A DNA stretch of 64,000 nucleotides, from NCBI GenBank assembly GCA_002480085.1, contig DKPJ01000001.1, positions 62,001 through 126,000 on the forward strand, written 5' to 3'. The stretch comes from Enterobacteriaceae bacterium UBA7338. Lineage in GTDB: Bacteria > Pseudomonadota > Gammaproteobacteria > Enterobacterales > Enterobacteriaceae. The notes beneath the pieces are model-generated. The model was given only the letters and a program-made list of their open reading frames with translations, made no database searches and was not told where the DNA came from. Positions 41,686 to 50,065 of this stretch are shown piece by piece. The position numbers and the translations under genes were made by a program. How positions within the stretch are numbered: position 1 is the stretch's first letter; each line of letters begins with the position of its first letter.

Positions 41686-43152
41686 TCAGGAACCCATGCG
41701 GTAGTTCGGGGACTCTTTGGTGATCGTCACGTCGTGAACGTGGCTCTCCTGAATGCCCGCCCCGCTGATGCGTACAAATTCAGCCTGCGTACGCAGCGCG
41801 TCGATAGTACCACAGCCGGTCAGACCCATACAGGAGCGCAGGCCGCCCATCTGCTGGTGAATGATCTCTTTCAGGTAGCCTTTGTACGCCACGCGGCCTT
41901 CGATACCTTCCGGCACCAGCTTGTCAGCGGCGTTATCGGTCTGGAAGTAGCGATCGGAGGAGCCTTTGGACATCGCGCCCAGCGAGCCCATGCCACGGTA
42001 GGATTTGTAAGAACGGCCCTGGAAGAGTTCGATCTCGCCCGGGGACTCTTCGGTACCGGCCAGCATGGAGCCAACCATTACCGCCGCCGCGCCTGCGGCA
42101 ATCGCTTTAGCGATATCGCCGGAGAAGCGGATGCCGCCGTCGGCGATAACCGGAATGCCGGTGCCTTCCAGCGCTGCAACCGCGTCGGAAACCGCAGTGA
42201 TCTGCGGAACGCCCACGCCGGTCACGATACGGGTAGTACAGATAGAGCCTGGGCCGATACCCACTTTCACCGCGCTAACGCCAGCGTCGGCCAGGGCACG
42301 TGCGCCTGCACCGGTAGCCACGTTGCCGCCAACGATCTGCAGGTCAGGGTATTTAGCACGGGTCTCACGAATACGCTGCAGCACCCCTTCAGAGTGGCCG
42401 TGGGAGGAGTCGATCAGCAGCACGTCAACGCCTGCGGCAACCAGCGCATCAACGCGCTCTTCGTTGCCTGCGCCCGCGCCTACCGCAGCGCCTACGCGCA
42501 GACGGCCATGCTCGTCTTTACAGGCGTTCGGTTTACGTTCAGCTTTCTGGAAATCTTTTACGGTGATCATGCCGCGCAGGTGGAAGCTCTCGTCTACAAC
42601 CAGCGCCTTCTCAACGCGTTTTTCATGCATTTTGGCAAACACGGCGTCACGGGCTTCGCCTTCACGCACGGTAACCAGACGCTCTTTCGGCGTCATATAC
42701 ACGCTTACCGGCTGGCTCAAGTCGGTAACAAAGCGCACGTCACGACCGGTAATGATCCCCACCAGCTCGTAGTCAGCGGTCACCACCGGGTAACCAGCAA
42801 AGCCGTTGCGCTCGGTCAGCTCTTTCACTTCACGCAGGGTGGTGGTCGGCAGCACGGTCTGCGGATCGGTTACCACGCCGGACTCATGTTTCTTCACGCG
42901 GCGTACTTCTTCCGCCTGGCGCTCAATGGACATGTTTTTATGGATAAAACCGATGCCCCCTTCCTGCGCCAGGGCGATAGCCAGGCGTGCTTCCGTCACG
43001 GTGTCCATTGCTGCGGAGAGCATAGGAATATTCAGGCGAATGGTTTTGGTAAGCTGGGTGCTGAGGTCGGCAGTATTCGGCAGAACGGTAGAATGAGCGG
43101 GAACGAGGAGGACGTCGTCAAACGTCAGGGCTTCTTTAGCGATACGTAGCAT
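41686..43152 (-). CDS. guaB: Inosine-5'-monophosphate dehydrogenase GuaB
   Basis: GuaB oxidises IMP to XMP with NAD, the rate-limiting step to GMP. The ATG at 43152 (MLRIAKEALTFDDVLLVPAHS) gives 488 residues, as in E. coli; further upstream starts cross the PurR box. Two CBS domains fill about residues 95-210. The catalytic Cys305 lies in GPGSICTTR, and the flap YRGMGSLGAM is near 415. It forms the guaBA operon and diverges from xseA. Confidence 0.98.
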   Translation of the reverse strand: MLRIAKEALTFDDVLLVPAHSTVLPNTADLSTQLTKTIRLNIPMLSAAMDTVTEARLAIALAQEGGIGFIHKNMSIERQAEEVRRVKKHESGVVTDPQTVLPTTTLREVKELTERNGFAGYPVVTADYELVGIITGRDVRFVTDLSQPVSVYMTPKERLVTVREGEARDAVFAKMHEKRVEKALVVDESFHLRGMITVKDFQKAERKPNACKDEHGRLRVGAAVGAGAGNEERVDALVAAGVDVLLIDSSHGHSEGVLQRIRETRAKYPDLQIVGGNVATGAGARALADAGVSAVKVGIGPGSICTTRIVTGVGVPQITAVSDAVAALEGTGIPVIADGGIRFSGDIAKAIAAGAAAVMVGSMLAGTEESPGEIELFQGRSYKSYRGMGSLGAMSKGSSDRYFQTDNAADKLVPEGIEGRVAYKGYLKEIIHQQMGGLRSCMGLTGCGTIDALRTQAEFVRISGAGIQESHVHDVTITKESPNYRMGS

Positions 43153-43202
43153 GGGCAATATCTCTGACCGGGTGGTTAAATATTGCCGTGGCATTATACA
43201 GA

Positions 43203-43218
43203 GCGTAACCGTTTGCAT
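43203..43218. promoter_or_regulatory. PurR operator of guaBA
   Basis: Read on the minus strand, ATGCAAACGGTTACGC matches the PurR consensus at 12 of 16 positions and keeps the GCAAACG half. It is 51-66 bp before the guaB start, consistent with the known PurR site of E. coli guaBA. Confidence 0.65.
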
Positions 43219-43309
43219 CTACACTTTTTTCGAAAAATAGTTGCGATTGCAGCCCATCGGGTTACTATCGATTAATTAACCTTCTGATTTAAAATTTGAT
43301 CTGGCTCAC

Positions 43310-44683
43310 ATGTCATCGATGCAATCCCCCGCAATTTTTACCGTTAGCCGCCTGAATCAGACGGTGCGCCTGCTGCTGGAACGAGAAGTTGGCCAGGTCT
43401 GGATCAGCGGTGAGATCTCAAACTTTGCTCAGCCTGCGTCTGGTCACTGGTACTTCACGCTGAAGGATGATACCGCTCAGGTGCGCTGCGCGATGTTCCG
43501 CAACAGCAACCGTCGGGTCACCTTCCGCCCCCAACATGGACAGCAGATCCTGGTGCGCGCCAGCATTACGCTTTACGAGCCTCGCGGCGAGTACCAGATC
43601 ATTGTCGAGAGCATGCAGCCGGCAGGCGAAGGCCTGTTACAGCAGAAGTACGAGCAGCTAAAGGCCAAGCTGGCAGCAGAAGGACTGTTCGATCAGCAGA
43701 GCAAGCAGCCGCTCCCCTCCCCTGCCCACTGCGTGGGGGTGATCACCTCGAAAACCGGGGCCGCGCTGCACGATATTCTGCATGTGCTTAAACGTCGCGA
43801 TCCCTCCCTGCCGGTGGTGATCTACCCTACCGCCGTACAAGGTGAAGACGCGCCGGGACAGATCGTTCGTGCTATCGAGCTGGCAAATAGCCGTCAGGAG
43901 TGTGACGTGCTGATTGTCGGACGCGGCGGCGGCTCGCTGGAGGATCTCTGGAGCTTTAACGACGAGCGCGTGGCGCGGGCAATTTTCGCTAGCCAGATCC
44001 CTATCGTCAGCGCCGTCGGCCATGAAACCGATGTCACCATCGCCGACTTTGTGGCCGACCTGCGTGCGCCGACGCCGTCCGCCGCCGCAGAGATGGTCAG
44101 CCGCAACCAGCTTGAGCTGCTGCGTCAGCTGCAAAGCGGCCAGCAGCGGCTGGAGATGGCGATGGACTACTTCCTCGCGAATCGCACCCGTCGCTTTACC
44201 CAGCTGGAGCACCGCCTGCAACAGCAGCACCCGCAGCTGCGGCTGGCGCGCCAGCAAACCGTGCTTGAGCGCCTGCACCAGCGGATGACCTATGCAATGG
44301 ATAACCAGCTTAAACGTTCGAGCCAGCGTCAGCAGCGGATGACTCAGCGTCTGAACCAGCACTCTCCGCAGCCGCGTATTCATCGCGCCCAGAACCGGGT
44401 GCAGCAGCTGGAGTACCGTCTGGCCCAGATGATGAGCGCCAGGCTCAGCGCCACCCGGGAACGCTTCGGCAATACGGTCACGCATCTGGAAGCCGTGAGT
44501 CCTCTCTCCACGCTGGCACGCGGCTACAGCGTGACCACCGCAACAGACGGCAACGTGTTGAAGCAGACCAAACAGGTAAAGGCCGGGGATATGCTTACCA
44601 CCCGCCTGGCGGATGGCTGGGTGGAAAGTGAAGTGAAAGGCGTGACCGTCGCCAAAAAAACCCGGGCACGCAAAAAAACCTGA
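43310..44683 (+). CDS. xseA: Exodeoxyribonuclease VII large subunit XseA
   Basis: XseA with XseB forms exonuclease VII, which degrades single-stranded DNA in both directions. The 457 residues (456 in E. coli) begin with an OB-fold domain (FTVSRLNQTVRLLLE to about 100). The catalytic domain has GVITSKTGAALHDIL near 140, GRGGGSLEDLWSFND near 205 and SAVGHETDVTIAD near 240. A long coiled coil follows (about 265-385), then the C-terminal LEAVSPLSTLARGYS. The ATG at 43310 is supported by alignment; its ribosome site is weak. Two runs of seven A lie near the 3' end. Confidence 0.96.
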   Translation: MSSMQSPAIFTVSRLNQTVRLLLEREVGQVWISGEISNFAQPASGHWYFTLKDDTAQVRCAMFRNSNRRVTFRPQHGQQILVRASITLYEPRGEYQIIVESMQPAGEGLLQQKYEQLKAKLAAEGLFDQQSKQPLPSPAHCVGVITSKTGAALHDILHVLKRRDPSLPVVIYPTAVQGEDAPGQIVRAIELANSRQECDVLIVGRGGGSLEDLWSFNDERVARAIFASQIPIVSAVGHETDVTIADFVADLRAPTPSAAAEMVSRNQLELLRQLQSGQQRLEMAMDYFLANRTRRFTQLEHRLQQQHPQLRLARQQTVLERLHQRMTYAMDNQLKRSSQRQQRMTQRLNQHSPQPRIHRAQNRVQQLEYRLAQMMSARLSATRERFGNTVTHLEAVSPLSTLARGYSVTTATDGNVLKQTKQVKAGDMLTTRLADGWVESEVKGVTVAKKTRARKKT

Positions 44684-44690
44684 CCTGACG

Positions 44691-45833
44691 CTAGCTCGCC
44701 TGATGATGTTTATCAGGCGTAACGGCAAGCATTACCCAGGACAGGCCAGAAAAAACAGCCAGTGCGCCAACCGCACCGATCGTGCCATAGAGCTGTCCAA
44801 AGAGAACCGAGCCTACTACCTGCCCCGCGGCCAGCATCAGAAAAGCAATACTGACGCCAGCCGCCGGTGAAGGTTGGGCAATGGCAGCGCCCTGTACCAG
44901 CAGCACGCCGGACAAAATGACATATCCTGCGCCACTCATCGCCACCACCGGAAAAAGCCACCCGCTAAAACCGTGGCTCACAGCCAGCGCAGCTAAAGAC
45001 GCGGCCATAAAGAACTGAGATCCCCAGTAAACGCCCCGCATGCCGATGCGTCGCGCTGCGGTACCGGTAAACACGGCAATAACGCCTGCCCCGCCGCTCA
45101 CCAGCCACAGGACGTTTGTCATTGCGCTATCCACGTTGGTGTGGCGGTGAAGTAGCTCAGGTCCGAAGCTCCACCATGCCGCGCTGGCAATGCCGCTGAC
45201 AAAAGCAATAACCAACAGCCGCAACATGCCCGGCTTACGAAAGAGGATGCCCCAGCTCAGCGCTCCCTCTGTCGATGTAGACGCACTTTTAGGAAGAGTA
45301 CGCCACGCCGCGATCAGGCATACCAGCGCCAGTAAAGCGAACGCTATACAGGCTGCCCGCCATCCGCCCGGCATGAAAAACAGAATAGGGACAGAAAGAA
45401 TGATGCCTCCGCTGGTCCCGGCATTAATCACCGTATTTACCTGCGTCTGCCGCTCAGAGGGAACCTTATCGTTCACGGCCCCGGCAAGGGATGGGGAAGC
45501 CAGTCCAGAGCTAAGACCTGCAATAAACAGGCCGATCGCCAGCCAAAGCGGTGCCGCCGAAAAGGCCAGGATAAGTAACCCAGCGGCGGCCACAATTGCA
45601 GCCAACATTGCCGGGACACGTGGACCGAAGCGGCTGGTTAAAGAGGAGGCGATGAAGACGGATAAGCAATAGGCTACGTAGCTGCAGGCAGCAATTAACC
45701 CGGCAACCTCGGGCGTGAAAGGGATCTCCTGCCGAATATCGGGCAGCATAATTCCCCACGAAAATCTCGCCATCCCATAGGTTACGGCGATCAAGGCAAA
45801 GCCGGTAATTCCCAGCGCCACGTCTCTTTTCAT
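44691..45833 (-). CDS. MFS transporter, YbfB/YjiJ-like (accessory)
   Basis: A 380-residue major facilitator protein with about 12 hydrophobic segments. It starts MKRDVALGITGFALIAVTYG with the first helix near residue 8-28. The ARFSWGIMLPDI motif and FGPRVPAMLAA (after helix 2) resemble the YbfB/YjiJ group, whose substrates are mostly unknown. It ends 7 bp from xseA, facing it, and lies 67 bp downstream of yfgJ. It has no counterpart at this site in E. coli K-12, so it is an accessory insertion. The substrate cannot be inferred. Confidence 0.8.
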   Translation of the reverse strand: MKRDVALGITGFALIAVTYGMARFSWGIMLPDIRQEIPFTPEVAGLIAACSYVAYCLSVFIASSLTSRFGPRVPAMLAAIVAAAGLLILAFSAAPLWLAIGLFIAGLSSGLASPSLAGAVNDKVPSERQTQVNTVINAGTSGGIILSVPILFFMPGGWRAACIAFALLALVCLIAAWRTLPKSASTSTEGALSWGILFRKPGMLRLLVIAFVSGIASAAWWSFGPELLHRHTNVDSAMTNVLWLVSGGAGVIAVFTGTAARRIGMRGVYWGSQFFMAASLAALAVSHGFSGWLFPVVAMSGAGYVILSGVLLVQGAAIAQPSPAAGVSIAFLMLAAGQVVGSVLFGQLYGTIGAVGALAVFSGLSWVMLAVTPDKHHQAS

Positions 45834-45900
45834 TACGTTTCTCTTTTTCTGAGTCGTTAAAAAACGTAAGTGCTAAGAGACGATTGCGCAAATTTTGTGA

Positions 45901-46122
45901 TTAGGCGTCAGACCTGACGAACTCGACGCGCTTTTTAGAGATCAGTCCGTGACCGTGCTGGCAGAAGTAGTCCACGGCACCGCAGGCTTTGAGCACCTCT
46001 AATGGCTGATGGCAATCGGGGCAACGGGCTTCTAGCGCCACATCCAGGTTACAGTTTTCGCAATGTGCATGGGTGCCAACAAGTTCCATCGGCTTATCAC
46101 AGTTCGGACAGGTGAGTTGCAT
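45901..46122 (-). CDS. yfgJ: YfgJ, zinc-ribbon protein (DUF1407)
   Basis: A 73-residue protein with two zinc-ribbon modules: CPNCDKP ... HCENC, then CPDCHQP ... followed by CGAVDYFCQHGHGLISKKRV. The second half is nearly identical to E. coli YfgJ (71 residues), while the first half is more divergent. TGGAGG precedes the ATG. It probably binds one or two zinc ions; no function is known. In E. coli it lies between xseA and der, and here accessory genes have been added on both sides. Confidence 0.9.
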   Translation of the reverse strand: MQLTCPNCDKPMELVGTHAHCENCNLDVALEARCPDCHQPLEVLKACGAVDYFCQHGHGLISKKRVEFVRSDA

Positions 46123-46217
46123 AACGCCTCCAGGTGTAGAGCAGTTAACTCAGCGTTGGGGTATAAGGCTATGTCCGCATAGGATATCACTTTCTGCAAC
46201 GGATGATTCTGTAATCA

Positions 46218-46607
46218 TTAAGGTGCAGCATCAAGATGGATAGCAACGCTGTAGCCTACACTCCTGAAGGAATAGACATTTCCGCGAACGCGTAAATAGA
46301 TCTGCCCGTCTTTCACTTCTGCGTTAGCCTTATAGTCGTCAGCGATCATAATAGGCTCCACGTCTTTTACATGCGCCATGAAATCATCAGGACTCTTCCT
46401 GGCATCATAGAGATAGTAACGGTATGTATCCTTTGAAAGTGAACTGGACGCCGCCTGGGTGATATACAGGGTCAGCCCATCGTTTACATTCATATTACCT
46501 TTCAGCTGTTCATATACGGTAAACAGGTCACGGAATTGATACGCCCAGAACCCAAAAATAAGCAAAACAAAGACAGTCCCTGTACGCCAGTTAAAACCCC
46601 TCTTCAT
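46218..46607 (-). CDS. Membrane-anchored protein of unknown function, tandem paralogue 2
   Basis: A 129-residue protein with a short basic start and one hydrophobic helix (TGTVFVLLIFGFWAYQF, about residues 9-25). A polar domain of about 100 residues follows, probably periplasmic. It shares its pattern with the upstream gene: YRYYLYDARKSPDDFM, VKDGQIYLRVRGNVYSF and the identical ending LDAAP. The start overlaps the upstream stop by 4 bases (ATGA, 46604-46607), so translation is coupled. I do not recognise the family. Confidence 0.75.
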   Translation of the reverse strand: MKRGFNWRTGTVFVLLIFGFWAYQFRDLFTVYEQLKGNMNVNDGLTLYITQAASSSLSKDTYRYYLYDARKSPDDFMAHVKDVEPIMIADDYKANAEVKDGQIYLRVRGNVYSFRSVGYSVAIHLDAAP

Positions 46608-47026
46608 GGCGCAGCATCAAGATAGATAGCAACGCTATGGATATCAGAACCACTCCGATACAAAGCAGGGCTGTCGAAAGAGTAAATTTCACCGCGAACG
46701 TGGAGGTAGATTTGGCTATCCTTCACGTTCAGTACGGCTTTTTCATCCTTCGTGTTTAAGAAAGGCGCAGCGTCAGCAACGTTAGTCATAAAATCAGCAT
46801 CGCTTTCTTTTGCATCCATTACGTAATAACGGTACGAAAAAGCCGTCGTGGCTCCTGCGTCGGCCCGTACTACATAGATATTTGCCTTATCGTTTAAAGT
46901 GATTTTCTTGTAGAGCCTGTATTCCACGGGGAAAAACCAGCTGGGCAGCATATACGCTATCCATGCCAGTACAGTGACGACAAGAGCGGCCACGTATCGC
47001 TTTTTAAAAGCCCGTTTTCTTTCCAT
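46604..47026 (-). CDS. Membrane-anchored protein of unknown function, tandem paralogue 1
   Basis: A 140-residue protein with a basic start (MERKRAFKKR) and a hydrophobic helix (YVAALVVTVLAWIAYML, about residues 11-27). Its polar domain carries YRYYVMDAKESDADFM, VKDSQIYLHVRGEIYSF and the ending SVAIYLDAAP. The blocks align in order with the downstream gene, so the pair arose by tandem duplication. It has about a ten-residue insertion before the last block. The gene lies 143 bp downstream of nothing on its strand except the POT transporter, which reads towards it and ends in a terminator. Not recognised. Confidence 0.75.
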   Translation of the reverse strand: MERKRAFKKRYVAALVVTVLAWIAYMLPSWFFPVEYRLYKKITLNDKANIYVVRADAGATTAFSYRYYVMDAKESDADFMTNVADAAPFLNTKDEKAVLNVKDSQIYLHVRGEIYSFDSPALYRSGSDIHSVAIYLDAAP

Positions 47027-47138
47027 GAATGTCCTTATCGGAATGACCTTGCACCATCCTCAAAATACAAACGTTCACGGCAGGGTATACCGTTAGATAC
47101 ATCGATAGCTTGCGCTTTAATGCTTCATGAATAAAAAA

Positions 47139-47157
47139 AGCCCGCAGGAAGCGGGCT
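47139..47157 (-). terminator. Terminator after the POT transporter gene
   Basis: Perfect 7-bp stem AGCCCGC / GCGGGCT with loop AGGAA, followed on the minus strand by seven T residues, 13 bp after the stop at 47170. Confidence 0.9.
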
Positions 47158-47169
47158 AAATCTAAGGTA

Positions 47170-48714
47170 TTACCCGGCGTTAGCGGCCGGTTTAGCCTGC
47201 GCATTTGCCAGCATACGACGGACCGGGACAATCAAGACGATCAGCACGGCGGCGCAAATCAGGAGGGCAACGGAACAACGGGCGAAGAGATCCGGCAGCA
47301 TATCAAGCTGGTCGGCCTTCACGTGACCGCCAATCAGGCCTGCCGCCAGGTTACCCAGCGCGCTTGCGCAGAACCACAGCCCCATCATCTGACCGCGCAT
47401 TCTTTCCGGTGCCAGCAGGGTCATGGTCGCCAGACCAATCGGGCTGAGACACAGCTCGCCGAGCGTCAGCATCAGGATGCTGCCCACCAGCCAGAATGGA
47501 GAGACGCCTGCCCCGCCGTTATTCAGCACGTTCTGTGCCGCCAGCATCATCAGGCCAAAGCCTGCCGCCGCAAAGAGAATACCGATCACGAACTTAGTAA
47601 TACTGCTCGGGCGAATGTTCATGCTCGCCAGCTTCGGCCACGCCCAGCTGAATACCGGGGCCAGCAGAATGATGAACAGGGCGTTGATTGACTGGAACCA
47701 TACGGCAGGAATTTCGAAATCACCAATCATGCGATTCGTATAGTCATTGGCGAACAGGTTGAACGAGGTCGGCTTCTGCTCAAACGCAGACCAGAAGAAC
47801 GCCGCGGAGACCAGCAGGATAAAGCAGACCAGCAGTCGGGCGCGCTCTTTGCGGCTCAGGCCAGCAAAGACAAATAGATAGATGAAGTAGAGCGCTACCG
47901 ATGCCGCAATCACGTAGACCAGCATGCTGGCGACCGCGACCGGATTGATGACAATCACGCCCTGCGCAATCAGCGTAACGACCACCGCCACCCCGACCGT
48001 CAGCGCCAGCAGCCACCTGCCTACGCCCTTTCTTTTCACTACCGGGCTGTTCCAGGTGGAGTCCAGACCCACTTCGCTGTCGTAGCGTTTCATGGCTGGA
48101 ACGGCAAACATGCGGAAGATAATCAACGCCACCAGCATCCCGATGCCGCCGATACCAAAGCCCCAGTGCCAGCCGTGGCTTTTAATCAGCCAGCCGGAGA
48201 TCAGCGGTGCAATAAAGGAGCCGATGTTGATGCCCATGTAGAACAGCGAGAAACCGCCGTCGCGACGCGCATCGCCTTTTTTATACAGCGTGCCGACCAT
48301 GACCGAGATACAGGTCTTGAACAGACCGGAGCCGAGCACGATGAACATCAGGCCAATAAAGAACAGGTTGTCGCCCATAAAGGCAGACAGTGCAATCGAC
48401 AGGTGGCCGAGGGCAATCAGGATTGAGCCATACCAGACCGCGCGCTGCTGGCCAAGCCAGTTGTCCGCCAGCCACCCACCCGGCAGCGCGGCAAGATACA
48501 TAGTACCGGCAAAGATGCCGACAATCGCGGAGGCGTTCTCACGTGCCAGCCCCATCCCGCCGTCATACACGGTGGCCGCCATAAACAGGATCAGCAGCGG
48601 ACGGATGCCGTAAAACGAGAAACGCTCCCACATCTCGGTGAAGAACAGCGAGCCGAGCGGATAAGGATGGCCGAAGAACGTTCGGCTCTCTTGATGATTA
48701 ACAGAGGATTGCAT
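47170..48714 (-). CDS. POT-family peptide:H+ symporter
   Basis: A 514-residue proton-dependent oligopeptide transporter importing di- or tripeptides. The POT signature EMWERFSFYG (an ExxERFxxYG motif) is at about residues 27-36, and a second family block GDARRDGGFSLFYMGINIGSF starts near 148. The FSAFEQ-type region is FFWSAFEQKPTS near 315. About 14 hydrophobic segments fit the bacterial POT layout. From memory it looks closest to the Yersinia enterocolitica POT protein used in structural work, rather than to E. coli DtpA-D. It is an accessory gene at this locus. Confidence 0.88.
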   Translation of the reverse strand: MQSSVNHQESRTFFGHPYPLGSLFFTEMWERFSFYGIRPLLILFMAATVYDGGMGLARENASAIVGIFAGTMYLAALPGGWLADNWLGQQRAVWYGSILIALGHLSIALSAFMGDNLFFIGLMFIVLGSGLFKTCISVMVGTLYKKGDARRDGGFSLFYMGINIGSFIAPLISGWLIKSHGWHWGFGIGGIGMLVALIIFRMFAVPAMKRYDSEVGLDSTWNSPVVKRKGVGRWLLALTVGVAVVVTLIAQGVIVINPVAVASMLVYVIAASVALYFIYLFVFAGLSRKERARLLVCFILLVSAAFFWSAFEQKPTSFNLFANDYTNRMIGDFEIPAVWFQSINALFIILLAPVFSWAWPKLASMNIRPSSITKFVIGILFAAAGFGLMMLAAQNVLNNGGAGVSPFWLVGSILMLTLGELCLSPIGLATMTLLAPERMRGQMMGLWFCASALGNLAAGLIGGHVKADQLDMLPDLFARCSVALLICAAVLIVLIVPVRRMLANAQAKPAANAG

Positions 48715-48980
48715 ATTTCTCCCGAAAGGTATGTCGTTGTGCAGGCAAACGCCGTCATGTACGCCGATCAGTTATGTATCTGACCGATTTTTTTACATGC
48801 GGCGAAGGGTTATCTAACCATTTGATAATCTGGCGCTAGTTTTGTCTAGTCCCCAGGCCGGGACTTTAAGATGAAAACTCGACGTTTGTCTACTTTCTTA
48901 GTTTTAAAGTTGGGCAGGAACGAATAGTGTTTGACATAACACAGGGAAATTTACGCTTTAAACAGACGCAAAACACGGTA

Positions 48981-49418
48981 TTAGCTGGCGGGATAGAGCT
49001 GATGATCGGGATCGAGCCATACAATGTGGAATACATCACCGATGAAAAAGCCATGTACGCGCCCATGTTCATTACGTGACACCGCAAATTGATAGGGGGT
49101 ATAGCTCTGAAACTGCTCGTTCAAGTGTGCAAATCCGTCAGGTTCAGAAGTCCTTACCCAATCTATACAATGCGATTTGAGTGCTGCGTTACGATTGGTG
49201 GTGAACTCCAACAAAGTAAGGCTCGACATACCTTGAAGCCGCTCAATCACCTTACAGAAATAGACAGCACTCTGCTTTTCAAAGCCAAACTTAGCATGGG
49301 CTGAATCAATATATTGAAAAGAGAAGCTTAAAGCCGTTCGGGCGTTTTTAGGCTTTCTAATAACAATCCTGTCGCCTGAAGAGGGGATCTTTCCCGCTTT
49401 AATCTTCCCTCTGCTCAT
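48981..49418 (-). CDS. Small protein paired with a Panacea-domain gene; candidate toxin
   Basis: A 145-residue soluble protein starting MSRGKIKAGKIPSSGDRIVIRK, 2 bp after the stop of the Panacea-domain gene, with GGAAG eight bases before the ATG. The basic N-terminus is followed by a mixed region. The C-terminal block reads GRVHGFFIGDVFHIVWLDPDHQLYP, shown here from position 48984 to about 49060. I do not recognise an enzyme family. Its role as toxin is inferred only from the tight bicistronic arrangement with a known antitoxin-type domain. Confidence 0.6.
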   Translation of the reverse strand: MSRGKIKAGKIPSSGDRIVIRKPKNARTALSFSFQYIDSAHAKFGFEKQSAVYFCKVIERLQGMSSLTLLEFTTNRNAALKSHCIDWVRTSEPDGFAHLNEQFQSYTPYQFAVSRNEHGRVHGFFIGDVFHIVWLDPDHQLYPAS

Positions 49419-49420
49419 TG

Positions 49421-49879
49421 TTAAGCTTCCATCATGCTGCGATAAAACTCAGCGGTCTCTTTTTTATCCAGAACATGAGTACAAACGGCGCTGACGGCTA
49501 AATCTCCTCGAGCGCTAATCCACGGTTGCTCCTGATGCGTTAGCTGCTCCAGCTCATAAGCGGTATAGCCGCCGAACACCTGATAAACCTCATTCAGATG
49601 TTCAACGATGTTAACAGGAAGGTCCGGAAGCGTTATTTCAGCAGTGATAGGTTGCCATTTGTAGTCGGCAAAACGGGCATATAAATCTCTGGCTACCGGG
49701 CCATGTACCCAGGCTTCAAACCGTTCAGGCACTAACTCAGCACCATCGTTCAAAGCCATGTACCAGGCATCGGCATAGTAAACCATTTTCTGTAGCTTAA
49801 GCGGCGTTATAACATCTCCGTGCTTTTGAGCAAAGCACAGCAGATAGTCCGCTACACTGTTTAGAGTTGTCACCGCCAT
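49421..49879 (-). CDS. Panacea-domain (SocA/GepA-like, DUF4065) protein, probable antitoxin
   Basis: The 152 residues show the Panacea/DUF4065 pattern. An N-terminal helix, VADYLLCFAQKHGDVITPLKLQKMVYYADAWY split over residues 9-40, carries the hallmark LKLQKMVYYA. Then come EAWVHGPVARDLY and a C-terminal LTHQEQPWISARG block. This domain was described as a promiscuous antitoxin that pairs with unrelated toxins. AAGGAG lies about 10 bases before the ATG. It is the first gene of a two-gene unit with the 145-residue partner downstream. Both are absent from this site in E. coli K-12. Confidence 0.82.
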   Translation of the reverse strand: MAVTTLNSVADYLLCFAQKHGDVITPLKLQKMVYYADAWYMALNDGAELVPERFEAWVHGPVARDLYARFADYKWQPITAEITLPDLPVNIVEHLNEVYQVFGGYTAYELEQLTHQEQPWISARGDLAVSAVCTHVLDKKETAEFYRSMMEA

Positions 49880-50019
49880 GATTGCATCTCCTTTTGTAAG
49901 TCATTGACGACACATAGTTATTAGCTGCAACGATCGCATACTCGCAAAAATATCGCGAGTGAAACAGTGCTATCTCACCACCCAAAACCTTTATCTGCGA
50001 GCCAGGCCGAAAAATAAAA

Positions 50020-50040
50020 AAGCCCGCAATATGCGGGCTT
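50020..50040 (-). terminator. Terminator of der
   Basis: Perfect 9-bp stem AAGCCCGCA / TGCGGGCTT with a 3-base loop, followed on the minus strand by a T-rich run, 25 bp after the der stop. It insulates the Panacea pair from der transcription. Confidence 0.92.
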
Positions 50041-50065
50041 GATAATAGCGTTACGCTCAGGCCTG

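Noticed and set aside
40009..43149. Two long plus-strand frames (533 and 500 codons) opposite guaA and guaB
   Set aside because: Antisense shadows of highly expressed, codon-biased genes; no start signals or recognisable motifs.
44697..44719. CGCCTGAT/ATCAGGCG hairpin as xseA terminator
   Set aside because: It lies inside the C-terminal codons of the MFS gene and has no T tract; pairing may be chance.
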